Below, one piece after another: positions 47,611 through 55,835 of a stretch of DNA of 64,000 nucleotides. This DNA is from Melghirimyces profundicolus. GTDB lineage: Bacteria > Bacillota > Bacilli > Thermoactinomycetales > DSM-45169. A program made the translations under genes and the position numbers. The stretch's first letter is position 1. Each line of letters starts with the position of its first letter. A model generated the notes under the pieces. The model saw nothing but the letters and a program-made list of their open reading frames with translations. It did not search any database and had not been told where the DNA came from. Where the stretch lies: contig NZ_QBKR01000003.1 of NCBI RefSeq assembly GCF_003054245.1, positions 124,001 to 188,000 on the forward strand, read 5' to 3'.

Positions 47611-47628
47611 TTGGTATTGAATTTGCTT
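47611..47628 (+). promoter_or_regulatory. Sigma54 promoter of the transport-catabolic operon
   Basis: TTGGTAT-TGAAT-TTGCTT has GG at 47613-47614 and GC at 47625-47626 with correct spacing. The first gene starts about 45 nt after the expected transcription start. Confidence 0.75.
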
Positions 47629-47683
47629 ATATCTTTTGGTGTAAGCAAGAAAAGATTTTAGAGACCGAGGGGAGGACAGCCAT

Positions 47684-48337
47684 GTGGAATTGCTGGAGTT
47701 TTTCCAACAGCATTGGGGTGAGATGCTGGCAAAGACCCTTGAACACATCCAACTGGTCGGGCTGGCCGTGGGCCTTTCGATTCTGATCGGAGTGCCCTTT
47801 GGAATCTACATCAGCCAGAAAGAAAGGCTGGCCAATCTCGTTTTAGCTGTGGCAGGGGTAATCATGACCATTCCAAGCATTGCCTTGTTCGGTATCATGA
47901 TCCCCATTTTATCCATCATCAACCATGGGATCGGTTTCTTACCAGCCTTTTGTGCCTTGGTTCTCTACTCTCAGCTTCCCATTATCCGGAACACTTATGT
48001 TGCCGTGAAAAATGTGGACGCCAATATTCGGGATGCGGCGAAGGGGATGGGGATGACGACAAGGGAACGATTGATTCGGGTGGAAATCCCAATGGCGTTG
48101 CCCGTCATTATGGCAGGGGTTCGAATGGCGGTGATCTTAACCATCGGGATTGCTGCCATTGCAGCCTATATCGGGGCCGGCGGGCTGGGGGATTATATCT
48201 CCCGGGGCATTTCTACCAGTTACACCACCATGGTGCAGGCAGGAGCGCTCTCCGTGTCTGTACTGGCTCTTGGGTCCGACTTTTTGCTCGGACAAATCCA
48301 AAGATGGATTTCGCCCCGGACTGCCGATTCGAAGTAA
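47684..48337 (+). CDS. ABC transporter permease, OpuCB-like
   Basis: A 217-residue permease with about five membrane helices and the binding-protein-dependent transport motif in NIRDAAKGMGMTTRERLIRVEIPMALPVIMAGVRMAVILTIGIAAIAAYIGAGGLG. This is the glycine betaine/carnitine/choline (OpuC) type of the Bacillus osmoprotectant family. The GTG start follows GAGGGGAGG. It is the first gene after the sigma54 promoter. Control by an inducible sigma54 system rather than by osmolarity suggests uptake of a quaternary amine or similar compound as a nutrient. Confidence 0.92.
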   Translation: MELLEFFQQHWGEMLAKTLEHIQLVGLAVGLSILIGVPFGIYISQKERLANLVLAVAGVIMTIPSIALFGIMIPILSIINHGIGFLPAFCALVLYSQLPIIRNTYVAVKNVDANIRDAAKGMGMTTRERLIRVEIPMALPVIMAGVRMAVILTIGIAAIAAYIGAGGLGDYISRGISTSYTTMVQAGALSVSVLALGSDFLLGQIQRWISPRTADSK

Positions 48338-48354
48338 CAGGAAGGGTGAGTTGG

Positions 48355-49365
48355 ATGATCCAGTTCAATAATGTGACCAAAGTGTACCAAAGCGGAGACA
48401 AAGAAGTAAAAGCGGTAAACAGGGTCAACCTGTCGGTGGAGAAGGGGGAAATCTGTGTGCTGATCGGCCCTTCCGGCTGCGGCAAGACCACTCTCCTCCG
48501 CATGGTAAACCGGATGATCGAAGCGACCGAAGGCCTGATCGAAGTCAACGGAGAGAACATCCAGTCCCTCGATTCGATCCAGTTGCGGCGTTCGATCGGA
48601 TATGTCATCCAACAGACCGGGTTGTTTCCCAATATGACAATTGAACAGAACGTCTCCGTCGTTCCCCGGCTGTTGGGCTGGGATCGGGTGAAAATCCAAC
48701 ATCGTTATAATGAGCTGATGGATATGATGGGGCTGGACCCTGATGAATATCGCAATCGATATCCCTGGGAGTTATCCGGGGGCCAGCAGCAGCGGATTGG
48801 CGTGGCCAGGGCGCTGGCAGCAGACCCTCCGGTGATGCTGATGGACGAACCTTTTGGCGCTCTTGATCCCGTCATTCGGGAGCACCTCCAAAACGAGTTC
48901 TTGCGGATACAAAAAACCGTCAAAAAAACCATCCTGTTTGTCAGCCATGATATCGATGAGGCGATCCGACTCGGGGATGCCATCGCCATCTTTAATGCCG
49001 GAGAGTTGATGCAGTACGGGACTCCCAACGAAATCCTGTCCAATCCCCGAAATGAATTTGTCAGCCAATTTGTGGGGAGCGACCGGACGTTGAAACGGTT
49101 AAACCTCCTGACTGTCGACGATTTGCTTCAGCGGGTGGCAGCTGTCCGTCAAAAAAAACAGAAAAGTTACAAGGAAGCTTGTGGTGGTTCTACGGTGCGT
49201 CGGGACTCAGACCTGAGGAATGCCCTGTCTGTTCTGTTATCTTCCCCCACGGGAGCCGCGGCGGTTGTGGACGAAGAAGGAAACGCTTTTGGCAACATCA
49301 CCATCGCCGATTTTGAAAGGTTGGTGGAGGTGCATCCCGCACAACTCAAATCCATCGTCCAATAA
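48355..49365 (+). CDS. ABC transporter ATP-binding protein, OpuCA-like
   Basis: 336 residues from the ATG at 48355; longer frames upstream lack a ribosome site. Walker A GPSGCGKTTL, Q-loop IQQTGLFPNMTIEQN, signature LSGGQQQRIGVARAL, Walker B VMLMDEPFGALDP and the H-loop SHDIDEA are intact. A C-terminal CBS-like region (residues ~260-330, with TGAAAVVDEEGNAFGNITIADFERL) is present but shorter than the two CBS domains of OpuA/OpuC ATPases, which sense ionic strength. The gene lies between two permease genes, in the order permease-ATPase-permease-binding protein. Confidence 0.94.
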   Translation: MIQFNNVTKVYQSGDKEVKAVNRVNLSVEKGEICVLIGPSGCGKTTLLRMVNRMIEATEGLIEVNGENIQSLDSIQLRRSIGYVIQQTGLFPNMTIEQNVSVVPRLLGWDRVKIQHRYNELMDMMGLDPDEYRNRYPWELSGGQQQRIGVARALAADPPVMLMDEPFGALDPVIREHLQNEFLRIQKTVKKTILFVSHDIDEAIRLGDAIAIFNAGELMQYGTPNEILSNPRNEFVSQFVGSDRTLKRLNLLTVDDLLQRVAAVRQKKQKSYKEACGGSTVRRDSDLRNALSVLLSSPTGAAAVVDEEGNAFGNITIADFERLVEVHPAQLKSIVQ

Positions 49366-49391
49366 ATTCGAAATAGGGAGGGGAGGTACCG

Positions 49392-50123
49392 ATGCCGGAG
49401 AAGAAATGGGAAAACGTGGTGCGGGCAGGGCTGTTTCTGGTAATTATCAGTTTTATCGGCTGGGCTTATGTTGCGGGCTCATTCCGGTTTATCGCCGATA
49501 ACCCGGACGAATTGATCTATCTGTTGGGACAGCATCTGAAGTTGGTCGGCTTGTCCTCCTTTTTGGCGGTCCTCGTCGCTGTTCCCCTGGGAATCTTCAT
49601 CACCCGGCCCCGCTTTAAGAAATTCGATTGGATCGTCATCAATTTCGCCAACGTGGGTCAAACGGTCCCCAGTTTAGCTGTGCTGGCGCTGGTGATGTCG
49701 TACTTAGGACTGGGATATAAAACGGCCGTTTTTGCCCTGTGGTTCTATTCGTTGCTTCCCATCCTGAGAAACACGATCGCGGGGATCGAAAGTGTCAACC
49801 CGTCGGTGATCGATGCGGGCAAGGGGATGGGAATGAAACCGTCTCAAATCCTGTGGAAGCTGGAACTTCCCAACGCTTCTTACGCGATCCTGGCGGGAAT
49901 TCGAACCTCCACGGTCATTAATATCGGAACGGCCGCTCTGGCTTTTCTCATCGGCGGAGGGGGATTGGGCGATTTCATTTTCACGGGGATTTCTCTTTAC
50001 GATACCGGCATTATGCTGGCGGGTGCGGTTCCTGTAACGATGTTGGCGATTACGATTGATTTTTTGCTGGGCAAGTTGGAAAAACGGATCATTCCAAAAG
50101 GGTTGCATTGGGAATCAGACTGA
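49392..50123 (+). CDS. ABC transporter permease, OpuCD-like
   Basis: A 243-residue second permease of the OpuC-type system. After an N-terminal anchor helix (VVRAGLFLVIISFIGWAYVAGSF) the transport domain shows LKLVGLSSFLAVLVAVPLGIFIT, NVGQTVPSLAVLALVM and the ATPase-coupling motif VIDAGKGMGMKPSQILWKLELPNASYAILAGIRTSTVINIGTAALAFLIGGGGLG. It should pair with the 47684-48337 product in a heterodimeric channel. The ATG follows AGGGAGGGGAGG. The binding-protein gene begins 19 bp downstream. Confidence 0.92.
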   Translation: MPEKKWENVVRAGLFLVIISFIGWAYVAGSFRFIADNPDELIYLLGQHLKLVGLSSFLAVLVAVPLGIFITRPRFKKFDWIVINFANVGQTVPSLAVLALVMSYLGLGYKTAVFALWFYSLLPILRNTIAGIESVNPSVIDAGKGMGMKPSQILWKLELPNASYAILAGIRTSTVINIGTAALAFLIGGGGLGDFIFTGISLYDTGIMLAGAVPVTMLAITIDFLLGKLEKRIIPKGLHWESD

Positions 50124-50142
50124 TTTAAGGAGGTTCACACCC

Positions 50143-51069
50143 TTGAATTTTACTTGGCGAAGCTTATGGTTTGCATTGATGATCGTATCTCTCATGATGA
50201 TGGGAACCGCTTGCGGCAGCAGTATGGGGGACGGTGCCCAATCCGGTGAGATCACCGTTGGCGGAAAAGACTTTACAGAGCAACATCTCCTGACCAAGAT
50301 TACTTCCATTTATTTGAAGGAAAAGGGGTACAAGGTGAAAGAAGCGGGCAGCATGGGAAGCAGCGTGGCACGGTCCGCTCTGGAAAACGGACAGATCGAC
50401 ATGTACTGGGAGTATACGGGTACCGCCTTAATGGTATTTCTGAAGGAGCCGGCCGAAACCGATCCGGCTGCGGCCTTTAAAAAGGTGAAAAAGCTGGATG
50501 CGGAGAATGACCTGGTCTGGTTGGAGCAGGCGGAGTTAAACAATACCTATACAATTCTGATGCGGCAGGATCAAGCCGAAAAGCTGAACATCCGGTCTCT
50601 TTCCGATCTGGCTGCGTACGTGAAGAAGAACCCGAAGGCTTTGAGGTTTGCAACCAATGCGGAATTTTATTCCCGTCAGGACGGCATGAAGGGCCTCGAG
50701 AAGAAATATGGGTTTCAATTTCCGACCAACCGTGTTAAAAAGATGGATTCCGGGATCTTATACAATGCTCTAAAAGAGAAGCAAGTGGACGTCTCCGTGG
50801 GTTTTGCAACGGATGGACGAATCAAAGGGTTTAATTTGGTGTCGTTGGAAGACGATCAAAAGTTCTTCCCCGTCTATCATGCGGCACCGGTCATTCGAAA
50901 AGATGTCTTAAGTAAAAATAAAAAGATAGAAGGATTGTTGAATGATCTGGCGAGACGTCTGACAACGGAAAATATGATGGAACTCAATTACAAAGTGGAC
51001 GTGGACCATCAAAACGAGACAAAAGTCGCCAGGGAATGGCTGGTCTCGGAAAAATTGATTCAAAAATAA
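50143..51069 (+). CDS. OpuCC-like substrate-binding lipoprotein
   Basis: 308 residues from the TTG at 50143 (TAAGGAGG upstream). A lipoprotein signal ends at the lipobox Cys in MMMGTACGSS. The OpuAC (PF04069) fold follows: EITVGGKDFTEQHLLTKITSIYLKEKGYKV, GSMGSSVARSALENGQIDMYWEYTGTALMVFL and SVGFATDGRIKGFNLVSLEDDQKFFPVYHAAPVIRKDVL. In OpuCC/ProX such Tyr and Asp residues form the cage for trimethylammonium groups. Substrate is probably a choline-, carnitine- or betaine-like compound, by family. Confidence 0.92.
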   Translation: MNFTWRSLWFALMIVSLMMMGTACGSSMGDGAQSGEITVGGKDFTEQHLLTKITSIYLKEKGYKVKEAGSMGSSVARSALENGQIDMYWEYTGTALMVFLKEPAETDPAAAFKKVKKLDAENDLVWLEQAELNNTYTILMRQDQAEKLNIRSLSDLAAYVKKNPKALRFATNAEFYSRQDGMKGLEKKYGFQFPTNRVKKMDSGILYNALKEKQVDVSVGFATDGRIKGFNLVSLEDDQKFFPVYHAAPVIRKDVLSKNKKIEGLLNDLARRLTTENMMELNYKVDVDHQNETKVAREWLVSEKLIQK

Positions 51070-51161
51070 AATGAGTGTGGGCAGGCATTCAACCGGAAAA
51101 CCTCTGAAGTCAGCAGAATGGGCTTGTTCGCGAAACCACGGCCAACGGAGGTCCATTGTTC

Positions 51162-52079
51162 ATGAATGAAAAGAAGATCTCTTTTTACAGTGAAGGCTGT
51201 AAGTTGCAGGGTACCCTTTACTTGCCGGATGACATGAAAGAAGGGGACAGACGGCCGGCCATCATTCCCAACTCCGGTTACAACGGCTTTAATGAATTTT
51301 ATCCCAAGATGTTTGCGAAACGTCTGACGCAGGAGGGCTACATTTGTTTGGGCTTTGACTACCGTGGATTTGCCGACAGCGAAGGGAAGAAGGGGAGGGT
51401 AATCCTTTCCGAACAAGTCCAGGACATCGACAACGCGATCACGTTCCTGCAATTGCAGGAGCATGTTGATCGTAACCGGATCGGTTTGATCGGCTGGGGG
51501 ATGGGTGCTTCCAACGTGATTGAGGTTGCGGTGAAAAACAAGCGCGTTTCAGCGGTAGCCGCGTTAAACGGATTTTACAACGGCGAACGTTGGTTAAAAT
51601 CGGTACACACCTACAAGTATTGGCGTAATATTCTTGAAACATTGGAAGAAGACCGAAATCGCAGGGTAACCGAAGGAGAATCCCTCTTGGCCGATCCGTT
51701 CATTCACTATCCGTTGGATCCGGCGACAGAGTCCTACGTGACCAGAGAATTGGCTTCGGTCAAAGGATTCGGCGAGAAGACCCGGTTGCAATTCACGGAA
51801 AGCATCATCGGGATGAATGTGGAAAAACAAGTGAAGGACCTCTCCCCGGTGCCGCTGTTCATCGCCCATGGTTCGGACAATCTGCTCCACCCCTATGAAG
51901 AAGCCATTTCGCTTTATGAGGCCGCCCGCGAACCCAAAGAGTTGTATACGATCAACGGCAAACACAATGATTTCATGTATTCCGACCATGAAGAGTTCCT
52001 GAAGATGATGGAGAAACTGATCATGTTTTTCGATGGAAGCTTTCGTCATACTTCGCTGGCACAGTCCATCGTGTCATAG
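51162..52079 (+). CDS. Alpha/beta hydrolase-fold protein lacking the nucleophile Ser
   Basis: 305 residues from the ATG at 51162, 10 nt after CGGAGG. The fold is clear: RRPAIIPNSGYNGFNEFYPKMFAKRLTQEGYICLGFDYRGFADSEG, then the nucleophile elbow region RIGLIGWGMGASNVIEVAV, acid in LFIAHGSDNLLHPYEEA and His in TINGKHNDFMYSDHEEF. The elbow G-x-S-x-G reads G-W-G-M-G, so residue 113 is Gly instead of Ser. Acid and His appear retained. It is either inactive, uses another residue, or belongs to a subgroup with different chemistry. It lies between the transporter and the hydrolase genes of the sigma54 operon. Confidence 0.85.
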   Translation: MNEKKISFYSEGCKLQGTLYLPDDMKEGDRRPAIIPNSGYNGFNEFYPKMFAKRLTQEGYICLGFDYRGFADSEGKKGRVILSEQVQDIDNAITFLQLQEHVDRNRIGLIGWGMGASNVIEVAVKNKRVSAVAALNGFYNGERWLKSVHTYKYWRNILETLEEDRNRRVTEGESLLADPFIHYPLDPATESYVTRELASVKGFGEKTRLQFTESIIGMNVEKQVKDLSPVPLFIAHGSDNLLHPYEEAISLYEAAREPKELYTINGKHNDFMYSDHEEFLKMMEKLIMFFDGSFRHTSLAQSIVS

Positions 52080-52093
52080 TGGAAGGGATGAGG

Positions 52094-53020
52094 ATGGATT
52101 CTACTTTTCACCCGTTGTTAAAAGGTGCGATTGAGTTGCATGTACACAGTTCGCCGAGCATCTTTCCCCGAAAACAGACCGACTGGGAGCTGATCCAGGA
52201 TGTCCGGCGTGCGGAGATGGCCGGAGTCGTTTTGAAAGCCCATGAAGGTCAAACCTACGATCGTGCGACGTTGCTCAGGGAAAAACATCCGGACCTCCAC
52301 ATCTATGGAGGGCTGGTCTGTAACGCCTTCAGCGGAGGGTTGTCTCCGGCGGTGGTGGATGTCGCGATCCAGATGGGGGCCAAGATCATATGGATGCCGA
52401 CGATTTCAGCCGAACAGCATCAAAAATATTACAGCCGCCGATCGACCGGGAAACTGTTTCACAGTGAAAAATCCCTGCCCCATCTGTCCCGCGGTATCCG
52501 GGTGGTGGACGATGAAGGGAAGCTTTGGCCCGAGGTCTTTGAAATTCTGCATCTCATCGCTGAACAAGATATCGTGTTGGCCACCGGACACTTGGCTCCC
52601 CATGAAGTTGAGATCCTCGTGCGGGAGGCGGGCAAGATCGGGGTCCAGAAGATCTTGATCCAACATGCGGACCTCGGAATTGCCAGGATTCCATTGGACC
52701 TACAAAAAATTCTCGTCCGACAGGGGTGTATTCTGGAAAAGTGTTATCTGGCATGCGGGCCCGATTTTTATGACATTTCACCGGGTTCCATGGCCAAAAA
52801 CATCCAGGAATTGGGTGCCGGTTCGTGCATCATGGTGACTGATTATGGACAGGCCCACAATCCAGCTCCTGTGAAAGCGTTGGGAGAGTTCATACAGAAG
52901 ATGTTGGACAACGGGATCCCGGAATACGATATCGAACGGATGGTCTCGATCAATCCGAAAGAGCTGCTCAATCTTCCCGCAAGAAAAGCGGTCGGGGAGA
53001 CCACATCAATGGAAGAGTGA
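52094..53020 (+). CDS. DUF6282-like metal-dependent hydrolase
   Basis: 308 residues from the ATG at 52094 (GGAAGGG 6 nt upstream; earlier in-frame starts overlap this site). The HxH metal motif is in KGAIELHVHSSPSIFPRK, followed by GVVLKAHEGQTYDRATLL, VLATGHLAPHEVEILVREA, KILIQHADLGIARIPLDLQ and IMVTDYGQAHNPAPVKALGEFI. His and Asp placement fits a TIM-barrel amidohydrolase, which I match by memory to DUF6282. Such enzymes hydrolyse amides, lactones or phosphoesters; the substrate here is unknown. It is the sixth gene of the sigma54 operon. Confidence 0.75.
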   Translation: MDSTFHPLLKGAIELHVHSSPSIFPRKQTDWELIQDVRRAEMAGVVLKAHEGQTYDRATLLREKHPDLHIYGGLVCNAFSGGLSPAVVDVAIQMGAKIIWMPTISAEQHQKYYSRRSTGKLFHSEKSLPHLSRGIRVVDDEGKLWPEVFEILHLIAEQDIVLATGHLAPHEVEILVREAGKIGVQKILIQHADLGIARIPLDLQKILVRQGCILEKCYLACGPDFYDISPGSMAKNIQELGAGSCIMVTDYGQAHNPAPVKALGEFIQKMLDNGIPEYDIERMVSINPKELLNLPARKAVGETTSMEE

Positions 53021-53035
53021 AAGGGGGGATTTCCT

Positions 53036-54445
53036 TTGGATGAAGTATGGATGAAAGAGCTGAAACAGATCTTTCATCCGGGCCGTTTCCTCACGGATCT
53101 GCCCGATTTGCACAGTTTCAGCTACGACGCCTCTTTCGGAAACCATCTTCCTCAGGCGGTCGTTCAGGTGAAAGACGTGAGCGAGGTAATTGCGGTGCTC
53201 AAATTGGCCAACGAATACCGGGTGCCTGTCTACCCGAGGGGTCAGGGAACTTCTTTGAGCGGCGGTCCGCTGCCGGTCAAGGGAGGAATTGTGATGGACC
53301 TGTCCCGATGGAGGGAAATACTGGAGATCGATCCGGACGATTTGGTGGCGATCGTTTCCCCGGGGGTCCTCACTTCCGACATCAATAAAGCCGCGGAGAA
53401 GTACGGATTAATGTACCCGCCCGATCCCAGCAGTTCCCATGTCTCCACGATCGGGGGAAATCTCGCAGAAAATTCGGGCGGACCGCGGGGTTTAAAGTAC
53501 GGCGTGACAAAGGATTATGTCCTGGGCCTCGAGGTGGTGACTCCCGAAGGCGACCTCATCCGTACCGGCGGACGAACGATGAAAAACGTTACCGGTTATG
53601 ATCTGACCAAGTTGATCGTTGGCTCGGAAGGGACTCTCGGCGTCATCACCGAAGCGATTTTAAAACTGATTCCAAAACCTCCGGCTACTCGAACGATGAT
53701 GGCTGTATTCGACGATTTGGTCACTTCCGGAAAAGCGATCTCGAAAGTCCTGACATCGGGGATCTTACCGGCCAAAATCGAACTGATGGATCAGGCTTCG
53801 ATCGTTGCGGTGGAACTTTATCGGCCGATCGGGTTGCCTGTAGATGCGGAAGCCATTTTGTTGATTGAGCTTGACGGACATGAAGAAACTCTCAAGAAGG
53901 AGATGGGCGAAACCGAGCGGATCATACGGGAGGTCGGCGCGCGGGAAACGGTGGTCGCCCAAACCCGGGAAGAGGCCGATCAACTCTGGTTGGCGCGAAA
54001 ATTGGTTTCTCCGGCCATCGTGAAGGTCAAGCCGACAAAAGTGTCCGAGGATGCCACCGTCCCGAGGAGCAAAATCCCCGAGATGATCGACCGTCTGAAG
54101 CAAATCAAAGAAAAATATGATATCCACCTCGTCGTTTTCGGTCATGCGGGTGATGGCAACCTGCATCCGAATATCATCTGCGACCAACGGGACACCGAGG
54201 AAATGATCCGTGTCGAGCAAGCGGTCGGCGAGATTTTCACGACGGCGATTGATTTAGGCGGCACCCTGTCGGGAGAACACGGGATCGGGACGATGAAGGC
54301 ACCATTTATGGAAAAAGAATTGGGTCCCCTCGGTTTGGAGATGATGAATCGGATCAAAGGGGCCTGGGATCCGAACAACATTCTGAATCCGGGAAAAATA
54401 TTCCCCGAACCGGGTCAAGATTCGTTGGTGTTGCGGAATGGTTGA
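53036..54445 (+). CDS. GlcD-like FAD-linked oxidase subunit
   Basis: A 469-residue FAD-binding (PCMH/VAO type) protein: YRVPVYPRGQGTSLSGGPLPVKGGIVMDLSRW and MYPPDPSSSHVSTIGGNLAENSGGPRGLKYGVTKDYVLGLEVVTP bind FAD, and the C-terminal domain has HAGDGNLHPNIICD and GGTLSGEHGIGTMKA. Family members oxidise 2-hydroxy acids (glycolate, D-lactate) together with an Fe-S partner. The partner gene overlaps its 3' end by 8 bp. The TTG start follows AAGGGGGG. Here it probably oxidises a hydroxy-acid intermediate of the pathway. Confidence 0.92.
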   Translation: MDEVWMKELKQIFHPGRFLTDLPDLHSFSYDASFGNHLPQAVVQVKDVSEVIAVLKLANEYRVPVYPRGQGTSLSGGPLPVKGGIVMDLSRWREILEIDPDDLVAIVSPGVLTSDINKAAEKYGLMYPPDPSSSHVSTIGGNLAENSGGPRGLKYGVTKDYVLGLEVVTPEGDLIRTGGRTMKNVTGYDLTKLIVGSEGTLGVITEAILKLIPKPPATRTMMAVFDDLVTSGKAISKVLTSGILPAKIELMDQASIVAVELYRPIGLPVDAEAILLIELDGHEETLKKEMGETERIIREVGARETVVAQTREEADQLWLARKLVSPAIVKVKPTKVSEDATVPRSKIPEMIDRLKQIKEKYDIHLVVFGHAGDGNLHPNIICDQRDTEEMIRVEQAVGEIFTTAIDLGGTLSGEHGIGTMKAPFMEKELGPLGLEMMNRIKGAWDPNNILNPGKIFPEPGQDSLVLRNG

Positions 54446-55772
54446 TCGATTGAAAGACCGGCAGAAAAAAATTCATTACGAAAAAACCTTCGATTGCGTT
54501 CAATGCGGCTATTGTCTGCCCGCTTGCCCCACTTATGAGTCCATGAAGAAGGAAACTCATTCACCACGGGGCCGGATCCATCTCATCAAACAATTCGCTG
54601 AGGGAAAGGTCGACATCGAAGCACTGCAAGAACCGATTGACAAATGTTTGGGATGCAACGCCTGCTCCACCGTATGCCCCACTAATGTCCAATACGGAAA
54701 AATACTGGAAGGCGCCAAACAAGTGTTGGACGAACAAAAACCGAAAACGAAAATACAAAAAGTGGTGGAAAAACTCATTTTTGAACAGGTTTTTCCATCC
54801 AAAGCCTGGATGAACACCATCGGTCATGCCTCATGGTTTTATCAAAAATCCGGTTTGCAGACCTTGGGGCGGATGACCGGATTGACAAAGGCGGCTCCGC
54901 TTCATCTGGAACAATTTGAACAGATATTGCCTGATTTACCCTCTCCGGTTGAAAGAATGCACCGTCCAAAGGTCGTAAAAACAGCCGGCCAAAGAAGAGC
55001 CAAAGTCGGTTTTTTTACAGGTTGCATCATGGACAGCCTCTTTTTCGGGATCAATGCCAAGACGATCGATCTGTTGGCCCGGGCCGGTGCCGACGTGGTT
55101 ATTCCTGACGGGCAGACGTGTTGCGGAGCGCTGCATGCTCATTCCGGAAAACAGGGGATCTCCAAGGAATTGGCCAAGAAAAACATCAAAGCCTTCGAAA
55201 AGGCCTTCGAAGGGGAAGATGTTGACTATATCGTGATTAATGCCGGCGGTTGCGGTGCGAGACTTATTGAATACGGGGAATTATTCGAGGACGAACCGGA
55301 TTGGCAGGAACGGGCGGAAGGGTTTGTCGCAAGGACGAAAGACATCAGTGAAGTACTGGTTGAACTGGATACCCTGACCTTTACCAAACCGGTCAAGGAA
55401 GTGGTCACCTACCAATCCTCGTGTCATATGTTGAACGTGCAGCACGTTGTCGAACCTCCGCTCCGCGTGTTGAAATCCATACCGGGTATCGTTTACCGGG
55501 AAATGGAGGGATCGGAACGATGCTGCGGATCCGCCGGCATTTACAACATCCTTCAATTCGATGAATCCATGAAGATCCTGGATCATAAAATGGACAAGGT
55601 GAAAATGACCGGTGCCCATACGCTCGTTACCACAAATCCCGGTTGTCTGCTGCAGATGAAGCTTGGCATCAAAAGAGAGTGCCTGGAAGAGCGAATGCGT
55701 GCAGTTCATCTCGTGGAATTGCTAAGCGAGGCAAGGCCCTTAGGGCGGCCGGAGAGTGAGAAAGATCGATAG
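54438..55772 (+). CDS. GlcF-like iron-sulfur oxidase subunit
   Basis: A 444-residue partner of the FAD subunit. Two [4Fe-4S] motifs near the N-terminus, CVQCGYCLPACPTY and CLGCNACSTVCPTN, are followed by two CCG domains that bind Fe-S clusters or heterodisulfide-type centres (GQTCCGALHAHSGK and GSERCCGSAGIYNI, with further Cys in INAGGCGARL and TNPGCLLQMKLG). It passes electrons from the flavin subunit to membrane quinones. No GlcE-like subunit gene is present, so the complex would be a two-subunit form. The overlap with the upstream gene indicates coupled translation. Confidence 0.93.
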   Translation: MVDRLKDRQKKIHYEKTFDCVQCGYCLPACPTYESMKKETHSPRGRIHLIKQFAEGKVDIEALQEPIDKCLGCNACSTVCPTNVQYGKILEGAKQVLDEQKPKTKIQKVVEKLIFEQVFPSKAWMNTIGHASWFYQKSGLQTLGRMTGLTKAAPLHLEQFEQILPDLPSPVERMHRPKVVKTAGQRRAKVGFFTGCIMDSLFFGINAKTIDLLARAGADVVIPDGQTCCGALHAHSGKQGISKELAKKNIKAFEKAFEGEDVDYIVINAGGCGARLIEYGELFEDEPDWQERAEGFVARTKDISEVLVELDTLTFTKPVKEVVTYQSSCHMLNVQHVVEPPLRVLKSIPGIVYREMEGSERCCGSAGIYNILQFDESMKILDHKMDKVKMTGAHTLVTTNPGCLLQMKLGIKRECLEERMRAVHLVELLSEARPLGRPESEKDR

Positions 55773-55835
55773 AACCCTGATATGGGGGAACTGGTTGATG
55801 CTGTCCTTTTTTTGTGATGTGTATGGGGGGAAAAA

